NCBI GenBank assembly: GCA_037044905.1
Contig: JBAOKB010000074.1
Location: 868,001-932,000 of the forward strand
DNA from: Hortaea werneckii
Taxonomy: Eukaryota > Ascomycota > Dothideomycetes > Mycosphaerellales > Teratosphaeriaceae
DNA: 64,000 nt
Direction: 5' to 3'
This document shows, piece after piece, positions 11,051 through 22,338 of the stretch. Position numbers and translations under genes: made by a program. The number at the start of each line of letters is the position of its first letter. Position 1 is the stretch's first letter. The notes below the pieces were generated by a model. It was given only the letters and a program-made list of their open reading frames with translations, had not been told where the DNA came from and ran no database searches.

Positions 11051-11605
11051 GTTGGCGACGGGCGGCAGCGAATGGCTGCGACCGGACACTTGTGGACGGT
11101 GACGTCGCCTATTCAATTAAGAGGAATTTCTTCCTCAACTCATGGAGGCTTGGAGGCTCCACGAAAGTATGCGCAACTCGGGGCGAGGAGATGTGATTGC
11201 TGGACGAGGCCAGGTGGGTGGACGCGCAGCCGACGGTTTGCGATCAAAAAGTTCAATTCGAGCTTCAAAGTTCCCGCCAACTTCCCCACAATGATCGACG
11301 TCCGGCCGCTGCAGCTAGCGGGCCGGCTCCAACGGCCCGCCGCGTGGTTTGTGACGCGCTCCTGGAACGCTCGGCCAAGTTTGGATAGAGGCTTGATTTC
11401 GCCGTCTCCTACGATATCTCTTCCGCATTCAGGTACAGTCGATAGCCGTTCGAACGCGACACTCTAACCGGTGCTCACGAAGAGCCTTCCACTCCTCTTC
11501 ATTCCACCTCACTGGGACGCAAGCCAACATACGAACAGCCAAAAGAAAGGAAAGCAATGGGAAGTTAAGGATACCCCAAGGCTCGCGCCGGAAGAACACG
11601 ATGAT
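11051..11605. promoter_or_regulatory. Bidirectional promoter region of KRE33 and the GT90 gene
   Basis: About 555 bases between two divergent starts. No canonical TATA or PAC-type ribosome-biogenesis element was recognised by eye. Confidence 0.4.
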
Positions 11606-14600
11606 ATGGACCGAACCAAGTGGCCGGCGATAAGCGGCTTTGCCATAGGAACCTATTTCCTCTGTCGCAGTATCCCGGGCACGTTCGCCTTCGACAAGCC
11701 GCTACACACAAGCGTGACTGTACTTGCGACATGCGCTGCCACCCTCCTCCTCCTTGGCCGCGTCCTGCCCCGTGAGGTTGGTGCAGCGCAGAAGCGAACA
11801 GCGATACGATGCAGTGCCGCTGGAAGATGTCGGAATGGAGCGCAGCTCGCGAGAGCCGTCGCCAATCAGAGAAGATGTACGATACCCGTCAAGTCTGAGG
11901 AAGCTGCGGATCCTCTTCCTCATCCTCGTCATAGCCATCTGCGCAAGGGTGGCGACGTTGAAGGAGATAGTAGAAAATCCACAATGCGCTGCTCTCACGT
12001 GGGAGCCTCTCATACCCCTCGCGCTCGCCATCGGAGACTACTGGACTATTCAACGCCACTGCAAGCGGATGAACGCCGAAGACTATGAGAACAATGTGTA
12101 TGACGATATACAAGGAGCTTTCGTGTCCTCGCGATACAGGCATCTCGTGACTGCGGGTGTGCTGAGTTTGAGCAGTCTGCTCGCACTGGCGAAGGCGCGG
12201 AGCGTGGGGTCCACTTATATTTGCGCTGCAACGTTGCCACACACGTGGATGGTGCCAGCCTCGCAGCACTTTGGCACGTTCCTCGACCTCACTATTATGT
12301 ACTGCGTGAGCCAGCTTCTCCATCAGTATGCGTAGCGAGGGGCCAGAGGAGCGTGGCTTTGCGATTCGTTTCACTTGGATGGGCTGCGTTATTTTCAGCG
12401 GCAGCTATGCTTGGTGTTCTGGGGACTACCTACCTTCTGGCAGGCCCACCTGACAGAAGACGATTAGTTGGAATGTCAAGCTTGTACGTTTGGAGTCTGG
12501 TTAGGTTTGATTTGCTCGCCAGCTTTACGGCGACATGTACTTTATTTACGGTAGGTCTTGTCGATATCAAATACAGGACGCACCTGCTGACTTCAGGTGT
12601 GCAGATTTACCATATTGGCATCATGAGCGCCTCGATGATCGCGGCATTTGTATCAACAGCCACGCTAACGACGAGTTTTGCTTGGAATAATGCTCACCCT
12701 TTCCCTCCCTCAAGTACCGGCATAGGGCTTATTGCCATCACAATGGCAGTCATCAGCTTCACTGTATACATCCATGTCGACTCTAGCGATCGCAGTCACA
12801 CCTCTAAGACGCTCCGCACTGTACCTGCCTGGCTATACCTCATCTTAGCCGTCATTTTAATAGTACACACCTCCCTCTGGGCCTCTCATTCCTCAACCGT
12901 CTCCTATCATCCTATCGACCTCCTCATTTACGACGCCGCCCGTCACCATGAGGCCTACCTCAACCAGACTGCCTCCAGCACCAACCTCGGAGACGCAGTG
13001 GCAAATTACGAAGTTCGATATAATCGGCCTCCGCCACCCGCTTTTAACCACTGGTACAAATATGCGACTGCTCGCAACTCGGTCGTCATTGACGACTTTG
13101 ACAGTATTCACCGCGATCTCCTCCCTTTCTGGTCCGTACCACCCGAGATCATCCGGGAGAGGACATACCAACTCATTGCCAACCCCTGGCACGATGTTGC
13201 AGGAGTTAGTATCAGAGGAGGAAAGGCGGACGTAAGCCCCAACGTTGTGCCAACGCATCGATGGATGGTTGATGGGCTGGTCGAGATGATTGGGCATTTT
13301 GCGGAGTTCTTGCCGGATATGGATTTGGCTTTCAATTTGAACGACGAGTGTCGGGTCGCTGTGCCTTTTGAAGATGTCGAGCCGATGAGGAAGGATGCTG
13401 CTCACCCACGCATCGTAGAGGGCGAAGCTGTCCAAAATAGGTTTAGTCAAGGCCGAGCAGAGCAGTGGAAGACCGTTCCTGAGGAACCCTCACAGGAAAG
13501 AGTGCTGAAAGAGATGTCCTGGCAGAAGACATTTTACGAGTTCGGAAGTATTGGATGTCCGCCGAAGTCACCAGCGAGGAAGGACAGGACATGGAATACC
13601 GGCGAACTATGCACTACGTGTACAAACCCACACTCCCTCGGAGCCTTCCTCGCCAATTGGACCCTAGCAGGCAACGTCTGTCACCAACCCGACCTGGCCA
13701 ACTTACACGGCGTCTACCTCTCTCCAGCCGCCTTCAAAGCCTCACACGAACTCTACCCTATCTTCTCCCAGAGCAAAACCCACGGGTTCAACGACATCCT
13801 CTACCCCTCCGCATGGAACTACCTCGACAAAGCCCGCTACGAGCCGAGCGAGACATATCCGGACCTCGAATGGCGCGAGAAGAACAACACTCTCTTCTGG
13901 CGCGGGGCCACCAGCGAAGGCGTGAGCCAGGGCTTCGGCTCGTGGAAGGGCATGGCGCGCCAGCGTTTCGTCCACATGACCAACCATCACCCTGCCGACC
14001 TCAACACCTCTTCCTCATCATCTTCCATCCAACCCCAACCCCTCCTCCTCCCCCTCCCCAACCAACCTCCCCGCTCCCCTCCCTCAACCAAACACCCCGA
14101 AGCAGAAGGCACAGTCCACAGTCCCCTCCTGCACTACACCCTCCTGCCCCCCTCACACCTCACCACCCTCCTCCCCACCGACCTCCAAATCGTGGAAACC
14201 ATCGCCCGCTGCGGGGCCGGGACTGCGACGACCAAACCGTCGAGTTCTCCCCCCTCGCCTCTCCCTCCGATTTCCAGCACCATTGGCAATACCGCTTCTT
14301 ACTCGACCTGGACGGGGCCGGGTTTTCAGGGAGGTTTCTTGCCGTTTTTGCATTCCAGGAGTTTGCCGTTTAAGGCGGGCGTGTTTAGGGAGTGGTGGGA
14401 TGATCGGGTGACGGCGTGGGCGCATTTCGTGCCTGTGGATGTCAGGGGGCAGGGGTTGTGGGGGACGCTGGGGTATTTTGCTGGGGTGAGGGGATCGTTG
14501 GGTTCGGAGGGGGAGGCAGTAGGGGATGGGGAGGCAGCAGAAGGGGTGGGGGCTGGGAAAAGGGGAAGAAGGGGTTGTGGATCGATGTCCCCCCGCATGA

Positions 14601-14751
14601 GGTCGAGGGGGAGGAGATTGCTGAACGTGGGAGACGCTGGGCGGGGCAGGTGCTTAGGAAGGAGGACATGGAGATTTATTTCTTTAGGTTGTTGTTGGAG
14701 TGGGGGCGATTGACGGATGATGGGCGGGATGGGATTGGGTTTCCTTCTTAG
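11606..14751 (+). CDS. GT90/CAP10-like multi-pass membrane glycosyltransferase, several frameshifts
   Basis: About 1030 codons. The N-terminal half has several hydrophobic helices (ISGFAIGTYFLC, LRILFLILVIAICAR, GWAALFSAAAMLGVLGTTYLL, ASMIAAFVSTATL, AWLYLILAVILIVH). The lumenal half carries HRWMVDGLVEMIGHFAEFLP, FYEFGSIGCPP, GELCTTCTNPHSLGAFL, NNTLFWRGATSEG, LLDLDGAGFSGRF, LPFKAGVFREWW and HFVPVDVRG, the pattern of fungal capsule-associated CAP10-like proteins of family GT90 (xylosyl- or glucosyltransferase relatives). A probable intron lies at 12551-12604 (54 nt, in frame). Frame breaks occur near 11780, 12335, 14205, 14340 and 14590. A Ser/Pro-rich insert at about 14000-14130 separates catalytic blocks. 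The true C-terminus is EIYFFRLLLEWGRLTDD then GIGFPS. The acceptor sugar and the product are unknown. Confidence 0.85.
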
Positions 14752-15946
14752 CTCAAAATGTTGGATGGTTGGACTGATTGGTTGGATAAGGGATGTGATA
14801 GGCATGAGAACGAGTTTTGGGGGAAAAGTATACCGGAGAAATGAAAGTTAGAGAAAGCGTCTTTGCGTCTTGGTCTGAGATCCGATCGTGTGAAACTGCA
14901 TGCTAGCAGGAGCGCAAAAGCAGAATAGCCTGGTTTGCATTGAGATATCCGAAGACCCACTGTCGGGTCTTCCTTTGGTCATGTAAAAGGCAAAGAGTAA
15001 AAAGTAATTATGACCGAATATATTCGAGGAACTCACCACTCTTCTACAGTATCCGTGCTCCACCTACCTTCTTCGTGCGTTTATTGCGACAAGGAGACTA
15101 CAGCCGCAACAGAATAGCGATTGAGCCTCCTCTGTTCCCGCCTGATCATCCATTTTCGTTTTTATTATTTCAAAAAGGAATAAATAGATAAATAACTTTT
15201 GCTGCCTATGTGTTTGTCATCTGTCTTGCTCATCAGAGTCCCTTTTTGTCTTCGTGCGTGTCCACCTCTCCCATTCTCAATCGTTTACCCGTTCGTCCTC
15301 CACCACATAAGACGCAACGTCCACCTGTAATGATCCTTCTTCTCAGTCTCAAAATCTCCTTTGGGCCAATCCTCAGCTCCCAGTTTATTGCGCATCACGC
15401 TCCTTGATTAAAGTCGTCCTGGGATCTCCGAGCCTAACATGAGAGGTTGTCGTAGCGTGCTGATCAACATTCCTTTTTTTTTTTTTTAATTTCCCTTTTT
15501 CTCGGACGACCTGGCGCTCGCTTTCGCATACTGTTCACGAGCTTGAGAGTTCTGTTTCGCTTGGTCGGGAATTCCAACAGGGAAGGAGACGGACGTGTTG
15601 TAATAGAAAATGGAAAAGAAAGAAAAAAGTGAAGAGAAAGAGAGGAAAGGAAAATAACCAATGGGGAAGAGAAGGCAAAAGAGAAAGACAAAAGCTGCTT
15701 CGAGATAAGGTTTGGTGACATGCAGTCTACTGCCTGGCAGAGAACAATCGCTGCTTGCTGCAAAAAGCCGCAAGACAAGCCAAAAACCTCAAATCGGTGG
15801 ACAACTTCAAAAACCAAGTCCCAGGCTCTATGGAACATCAAGAAAAATTTTACGCCACCACTTCAATTTCATCCTCTCTAAGCTTCCTACAAAAAATATC
15901 ATACACACAAACACACAACCCCCCACCTCGGCCAAAAAATTCCATC
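14752..15946. other. Convergent intergenic region, T-rich in places
   Basis: About 1.2 kb between the convergent GT90 and UTP12 genes, containing both 3' ends, AT-rich stretches and the 14-T run at 15474-15487. Open frames here look non-coding. Confidence 0.45.
15474..15487. repeat. Poly-T homopolymer (14 nt)
   Basis: A run of 14 T on the plus strand in the 3' intergenic region. It reads as poly-A on the minus strand, downstream of UTP12. The exact length is unreliable given the indel pattern elsewhere. Confidence 0.8.
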
Positions 15947-18921
15947 TTACGCCACACTAGCAAATGCCCTCTTCTTCCTCCCCTTCTCCACTCTCCTCGC
16001 CTCCTCCTCCTGCTCATCCTCCTCCCCATCCAACCCCCTCCCCCCAACAAACCCCCCACCCTCACCACCACCTCTCTCCGCCTCCCTAACATCCCTCCCC
16101 CAAATCTCCAACCCCGCAAGATTAAACCCAACCAGTTTCCTCTGACTCTCCTGCCACTCCTCATAACCCTCAACACGTCCTCGAGCAGCGGCCGTAGGCC
16201 CGCAGAGGAAATGATCTGGTTCATGTGCGCTTGCAGCAGGAAATAAGCCACGCGCCAGGCGAGGTCGGGAAACTTCCTGCGGTGGAGGAAGAGGGCGAGG
16301 AAAGTGAATAAGGGTTGCAATTGGGAGAAGGGGAGGACGAGTAAGGCGTCGTTGAGGGCGGGGGAGGGGATCTTGCGGAGGACGGAGAGGACGTAGTCCT
16401 CGGCGGAGATGTTGCCGAGGGCGAGGAATTGGGGGTGGCGTTGCGGGTAGGCGAGGTTGGGGTTTTGCGCTTTTTGCTGCGAGTAGGTGGTCATGAGGTC
16501 CAGGTCCGGCAGGGCGAGTTCGAGGGCTTCGAGGATTTTCTCCCCGTGCGTGAGCGTCGTGATGGTTTGTTTGCCGCCGGCGGTGGCGACTTCGTCCGTG
16601 CCGGCTTGTTGCCCCGTCTCGTCGACGTAGTCCCGGTCCAGGTTCGCGGCCATGGTGGATTCGTATTGTTCTTCGAGCTCGCGCTCGCGTTCTTCTTCGA
16701 GGAAGATCAGGTCGTCGCCGACTTGCCAGGTGCGGAGGGATTTGTCGTGCGAGGCTGTGATGACGGTTTCGCCTGTGCGGCCGACGATCATCGCCCAGAT
16801 TTCGCCTTTGTGGCCCTCGAATCGCTGGATCTGTTCGAATTTCTCCCCGTCCCAGCTTTTGAGCACGCCGTCTTTGGAGGCGGAGAAGAGGATGTGGGCT
16901 TCATCTCGCTCGACGGGATGCGGGATGAAGGAGACACTCATGACGGAGTCGTTGTGCGCGAAGAAGGCCTTGTGGCAATCGCCAAAGTCCAGACCCCAGA
17001 TGCGTACGTTTTTGTCTGCGGAACAAGTGGCGATAAGCTTGCTGTCGGAGGAGATGGAGAGATTGAGGACCGGAAGTTTGTGGCCGTACAGCGTGAGGAA
17101 AAGCTTCAGGGAGTCGACGAAAAAGATCTTGACAGTGTTGTCCAGGGTTGCTACCGCGAGCAATCTTTCGTCGGGCGAGAACATAGAGAAAGGATATCAT
17201 CGCTCAACTTCAGCTGTCTTGTCTGCGTGAGCTTCAGTCGTTGCGTAGTCCTTCGTGTTCCTGGAATATCTTCTTCCACGACATCGAAACGCCAGAATTT
17301 GGCAGACTTGTCCGCTGAGCCTGTCACGACACTCTTTCCATCTGGGTGCACTGCCAATGTCCAGATAGCCTGTCCTTCGTGGGCTGGTATTGATTCGATA
17401 AGCGTGCTTGTGCCGATATCCCAGACTTCCAGATCACCACTCTTCGTGCCAAGCAGCACAATCCGATCTCCAGGTAAGAAAGCAGAGCAGAGCGCTTGAC
17501 CGCACTCGAGCGTCCGCAGGCAGGACTGCGTCTTCAAGTTCCAGACTTTGAGTTGACCACTTGATGCTGAAGCAAGCATGCGATCATCTGAAGACAAAGC
17601 AAGTGTCCGAACATCGCTTCGGTGGCCGGGAATGTCGACAGCTAGATGACGGGAGTAGTCGGGTGCTTCTTTCGAGCCACCAGCTTTCTGCTGCAAAGCC
17701 TTGTACGTAGTTGCCGTGTACATCTCGAGCTGGTTGTTAGTCGTCGATGCCATCAGCTGCAGACTCTTGCTTCCCTTCTGTACAACCCAGGCGCAAGAGC
17801 GCACTTTGCCGCCGGTGCGTACAATTACATACGGTACGAAGACGTCGGTCACTTCTGGTGTGCCTATCGCGTCAGAAGCTTCGGAGGGCAGTGTCTCGCC
17901 AGCCGCTGCAGCTTTTTCCCGTCTTCTACGCTTCTTACGCTGCATATGTCGATGTACCTCGTCTCCACCACGGATTCGCCAAAGTTCAACTGCCTTTTCC
18001 GAGCCGTGTATGGCAATGTAGTCCTGCTTGGGATGGAAGACAATGCCGATGGTGCGATCCTTGCCTTGCCGGTGTAATACGCCTTGGCTTGTCAGAGCAT
18101 CTGACTTTTTCGTGCCCTCTGCCACGCTCTGCGACAGCTCCGACATTACGTTCAGATCTAACCTCCAAACTTTTAACTCTCCATCATTGCCAGCCGTGAT
18201 GCAACCCTCGCCGTCTGGGCTGATACCAAGCGCCCAGCATTCTCCGTTTGTCTGTGCAACGTGTGTCTCGACGCAATGCGGACTTGAAAGATCCCAGAGC
18301 TTGATGAGCGAATCCTTGCTTGTGGAGAGCAAGTACTTCTCCTCCCATTCAATCTCACTCTCGCTCTGCGCACCCAAGTCGACAGCTTCGTCCGTATGCG
18401 GGCTTTGATGCCTGTTTATGGGTGTCCGAATGAATGAGAGCCCCGTAATCTGATCTTTGTGTCCCCTCAATCTAAACTCGGCCGTCTCAGAGAGCAGGTT
18501 CCATAGGATGATGTCGGTATCGCGGCTTCCACTGGCGAGGCGGGCGCCCTCTCGGTCGAATTGGAGATGCGAAATGGCGCTTCGGTGCCCGTTGAAGCTC
18601 ACCACGATCTGTCCCGGACAGCGCATCCCAGATTCGAATGCTGCCGTCGTTGTATCCCGCCGCAAAGAGGTCAGGCTGGGCGGCGCATTGGGTGAGCGCG
18701 GTGACTTCGCTCTTGTTCTCCTTGTCGTTCCATCGCGACAGCAGCTCGCCTTTCTTGATATCCCATGCGAGTACATCTTCGTTGGCGCCGACATATGCTC
18801 TTCCTGCTCCGGTGGAGGTGCGTGATGAAGTCGCATCAGATACCCAGACTGCGTTGGAGGTCGCCGAGCAGACAGTGCCAAATGTCGGACCGGCCTCGTA
18901 ACGGCGATATGAGCGCACCAT
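15947..18921 (-). CDS. UTP12: UTP12/DIP2 (WDR3) WD-repeat SSU processome protein, frameshifts
   Basis: About 990 codons, near the family length. Start at 18921 gives MVRSYRRYEAGPTFGTV. Many WD repeats follow (WDIKKGELLSRW, SGSRDTDIILWNLLSETAEF, STSKDSLIKLWDLSS, LASASSGQLKVWNLKT, VTGSADKSAKFWRFD, ATCSADKNVRIWGLD, ITASHDKSLRTW), giving the two-propeller layout of DIP2. The C-terminal Utp12 domain (EKILEALELALPDLDL, YVLSVLRKIPSPALNDALLVL, WRVAYFLLQAHMNQIISS) leads to a basic tail ending KKRAFASVA at 15947. It is a UTP-B component of the 90S pre-ribosome with U3 snoRNA. Frame breaks lie near 18600, 17170 and 16170. It is divergent from ARPC2 across 384 bases. Confidence 0.93.
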
Positions 18922-19305
18922 GGTTGGAGTGTCGGCGCAATGGTGTGCACGCCTTCGTCCGTGTCCAGCACTTTTCTCGTCTCCCGCCGGGAACTTTTCT
19001 TGAAGCTCTTTCGGATTTAGCGCGCATATCCCCGCATGACGATCGCGTCCCGGGCCGCCGCAAGTGGGGTCTCGCTACTGTACCGGGACTGCAGGTGCGA
19101 TTGCGTCGTGTCAGTGAGTTCAGTGTGGCCGGGCATACCAGGCAAGCTGCCCACTGTACAAATTCATTAGATTTGGCGAGACATTGACGCTGCATAGCCA
19201 TTTCGCTGCTGCCTCCCAAGCTTCCCGGGAGACGCATCGACTGACTCTCCTCCTCCCTTCCTCCCGCATCTCAGCAGTGATCCAGTCTAGAGACAATCCA
19301 CCGCC
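18922..19305. promoter_or_regulatory. Bidirectional promoter region of UTP12 and ARPC2
   Basis: 384 bases between divergent start codons. No individual site is claimed. Confidence 0.45.
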
Positions 19306-20404
19306 ATGCTGCTGCTCGACTACCAGAACGTGCTCATTGAGAGCCTCCTGCGGGACCGCCTCGCACCAGAGTCCGTCCTTCCCCACCAATGCACCCTTCA
19401 TTCTACTTGCTGACCACTGATCAGAGCGACGCCCACCTCCATCGACCAGATCGTCTCCGACTTCGACAACGTCACCTTCCACATCAGCACCCCGGAATCC
19501 AAATCCAAGATCCTCATCTCCATCACGATCAAATGCTGGAGCGAACTAGCCGCCTACGGCGCCCCGGCCATCCTCGAGCGCGAATACGGCCCGCACATCG
19601 TGCAGCCGGAGCAAGGCTACGACTTCTCCGTGCTGGTGGACCTGGACGAGATGGCGGGGAAGCCGCAGGAGGAGAAGGACGAGCTCGTCCGTCGGGTCAG
19701 CTTGCTGAAGCGGAATGCCATGGCTGCGCCCTTTGAGCAGGCCTTCGAGGAATTCGCCAATCTGCAGGAGCAGGCGAAGGGGTATAGTGCTGAGGCCGCA
19801 CCGCAGGGTGTCAGGGAAGGCGGCGAGGTCCGCGCGATACATTACCGTGAGGAGGAAGCTATCTACGTCAAGGCCTCGCATGATCGGGTCACGGTTATCT
19901 TCAGTACGGTGTTTAAGGAGGAGACGGATCGGATTTATGGCAAGGTGTTCCTGCAGGAGTTTGTCGATGCGCGGAAGCGTGGCGTGCAGAATGCCCCGCA
20001 AGTGCTGTTCAGGAACGAGCCGCCGATGGAGTTGCAAGGACAGCCGGGTCTGCGCGGCGGTCGTGGTGAGAATGTCGGCTATGTTACTTTCGGTACGTTT
20101 CCTCACATCATACTCCCTCCCCCCGGATGATCTAGCACCGAGCTAATCTACTTGTTTCTTCTACACAGTCCTCTTCCCCCGCCACCTCACCCCCGCCAAG
20201 CGCGAAGAAACCATCTCCCACATCCAGACCTTCCGCGACTACTTCCACTACCACATCAAGGCCAGCAAGGCCTACATCCACTCGCGCATGCGGCGACGGA
20301 CCGCCGACTTCCTGCAGGTGCTCCGGAGAGCGCGGCCGGAGGAGGCCGATGCTGGCAAGGAGCGCAAGACGGCTTCGGGCAGGACGTTTAAGGTCCAGGC
20401 TTAG
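19306..20404 (+). CDS. ARC35: ARP2/3 complex 34 kDa subunit (ARPC2/ARC35)
   Basis: Three exons at 19306-19370, 19425-20092 and 20169-20404 give 322 residues. Intron 1 has an unusual GTCCGT donor, a CTGAC branch point and a CAG acceptor; intron 2 is GTACGT..CACAG. The N-terminus MLLLDYQNVLIESLL, then TSIDQIVSDFDNVTFHIS, SPSV-type core EEAIYVKASHDRVTVIFSTVF and the C-terminal helix LTPAKREETISHIQTFRDYF with HYHIKASKAYIHSRMR are diagnostic. ARPC2 clamps the mother actin filament in the branch-nucleating ARP2/3 complex. The frame is intact. Confidence 0.97.
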
Positions 20405-22338
20405 AAGCCCTTTTAGATCTATGTTCATGCGCGTATCTTATTATATCGTGTCTCCCTTCTCTTTATTCTTGTCTTTTGCGAGTTTAATGTTCAAAGTTTT
20501 GGAATGGCTGGCGGATGAGGCACAACGCTCACACATGGGGGGGCGTGGGGTTGTGCGTTATATGAGCATTCGACATTCTGTCTCTTTCCTTTTGGAAGAA
20601 GAGGAGGCTTGCTGTCTATGAAGCATGCGGGATGTCACGAAAAGATGGTACGCTGTTAAAATCTAGCACGGTCAAAAATCCACGCCTACACGGTCACAAG
20701 CTGTATGTGTAGCAAGCTACCAGACGTTCCCCCGAGACGACGCTCATCTTCAGCGCTCGCTCGTAACGCGGCGTCGAAAGGAACGCAGTCTTGCGGAGCA
20801 GTACACAAGAACAGACGGCAGTGGTTGATCGCTTGTTTCCCATCAGGATGTTTGTCATGTCTGTATCCAGCCGAGGGCGGGCGGGTCTACTAGTAGCAGC
20901 ACAACATAAATCGAAGTCTGCACCATGACACTTCTGGTTGCAGGTATTCTAAAGCATTCAGAGGAGCAATAGACATGCAGAAGTACTTGACTACGATGTC
21001 TCTGTAACTGTTGCTTAGGCGTCGAGTCCCCCCTTTGATTCTCTATAAGGGTGCGGTAAAGCTCTGTCACATACGACGACCGACACTCCCAGCCACAGCA
21101 TCGACTGCACGATGCATGTAGAGTCGTACAAGCGCATGGTGTTGTGCGAGGGTGTTCCAGCCGCTGTGCGCGCATCATGCATTTTTTTTTATTACTGGAT
21201 TCGGTGGGTTGGGGGTCTGTATCACGACATCGATTCTTTTGCTTTATTTCTCTACCCAGTAGTATGAACGAAGTGATATGTTACAGCAGAGGATGGGTGA
21301 CTATTTACAGGGTATTGACGTACGACACACGTCGCGTGTCCTTCAGTGAGTGCTATTGGTTACAGATAGTCTTCAGAACATCCGCGCTAGAGCTGTCAGG
21401 TTTAACCCCTTTCACGCTCCTCTATGCGAATGGTAGCAGCCGTAGTATTGGTGGAGCAAGGTCGTACGCTTCTTCCCATGCAGTTCGTTTCACAAAGCGC
21501 ATGGGCCAGCGTGGCTTGGTGACGGTGTTCGTCGCGGATGTGTTTGTGTAACACCTTAACCCCACTTTCTGTGGAGGGGTTGGATGATGGCCGTTACACA
21601 GGCGCTCCAGACATGATCATTTTATTGCTGGAGCAGTGTAAGACACAGGCAGAGCCGTTGTCGTCGCCAATCCCAAGGGGAAGACTTGTCTTCCTCGTCG
21701 CCCTGCAATACGACGGCCCGGAAAAGCTGGAAATGAGCATCGGCTGCGACCGTTGAGACTGCGCGATCTGATTGGCCAATGGCACCAGATTAACGTTTAG
21801 CGGTGGTCGAAGCTCCAGCAGTGGCTTGGCCCGTCTATCCATCGCCGCCCTCTCTCCCCTAGGGAACGCAACGCATTCCTCGCCAACGACGCGCACTCAC
21901 ACATCACGGCGACGCTCGTCGACAAACGTCACTCGACCCGGTGATCGTGCAGTCCATCCATCCTCACCCCCAGTCATTCTTTAATCAATCATTAATTCTT
22001 TTTCCCACTTCCTCTTCCTTCTTATTCGCTCGTTGAGACAACGTCTGCACGCCGCCTCCGAGGACAACGGCTCACCAACGGCGAATCATCTTTTCAGGAC
22101 CATCGGCAGCAGGAGACCCGATCGAGCAACCAACGGCCACTGTGTATCGTAGCAACCACCTGAGTACGACACCTCTCATCCTCACGGCATGGAGCATTGA
22201 GTCTCAGGACCCAAACATTCAGACCAGTCAGGTAAGACTTGAGTGTGTCTGGTGTGAGCCATTGCAGCGAGCAGCGAGAGCGAGCGAGAGCGACCCCCCG
22301 AGACACGCCCCGGACAGAAACCCGCGCCGCCGCATGCG
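20405..22338. other. Long intergenic region upstream of RAX2
   Basis: About 1.9 kb without a supportable gene. It holds the ARPC2 3' end and the RAX2 promoter and leader. Short open frames up to 135 codons lack recognisable motifs. The last 400 bases before the ATG are pyrimidine-rich and then contain a GAGCGAGAGCGA-type stretch, suggesting a long 5' UTR. Confidence 0.4.
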
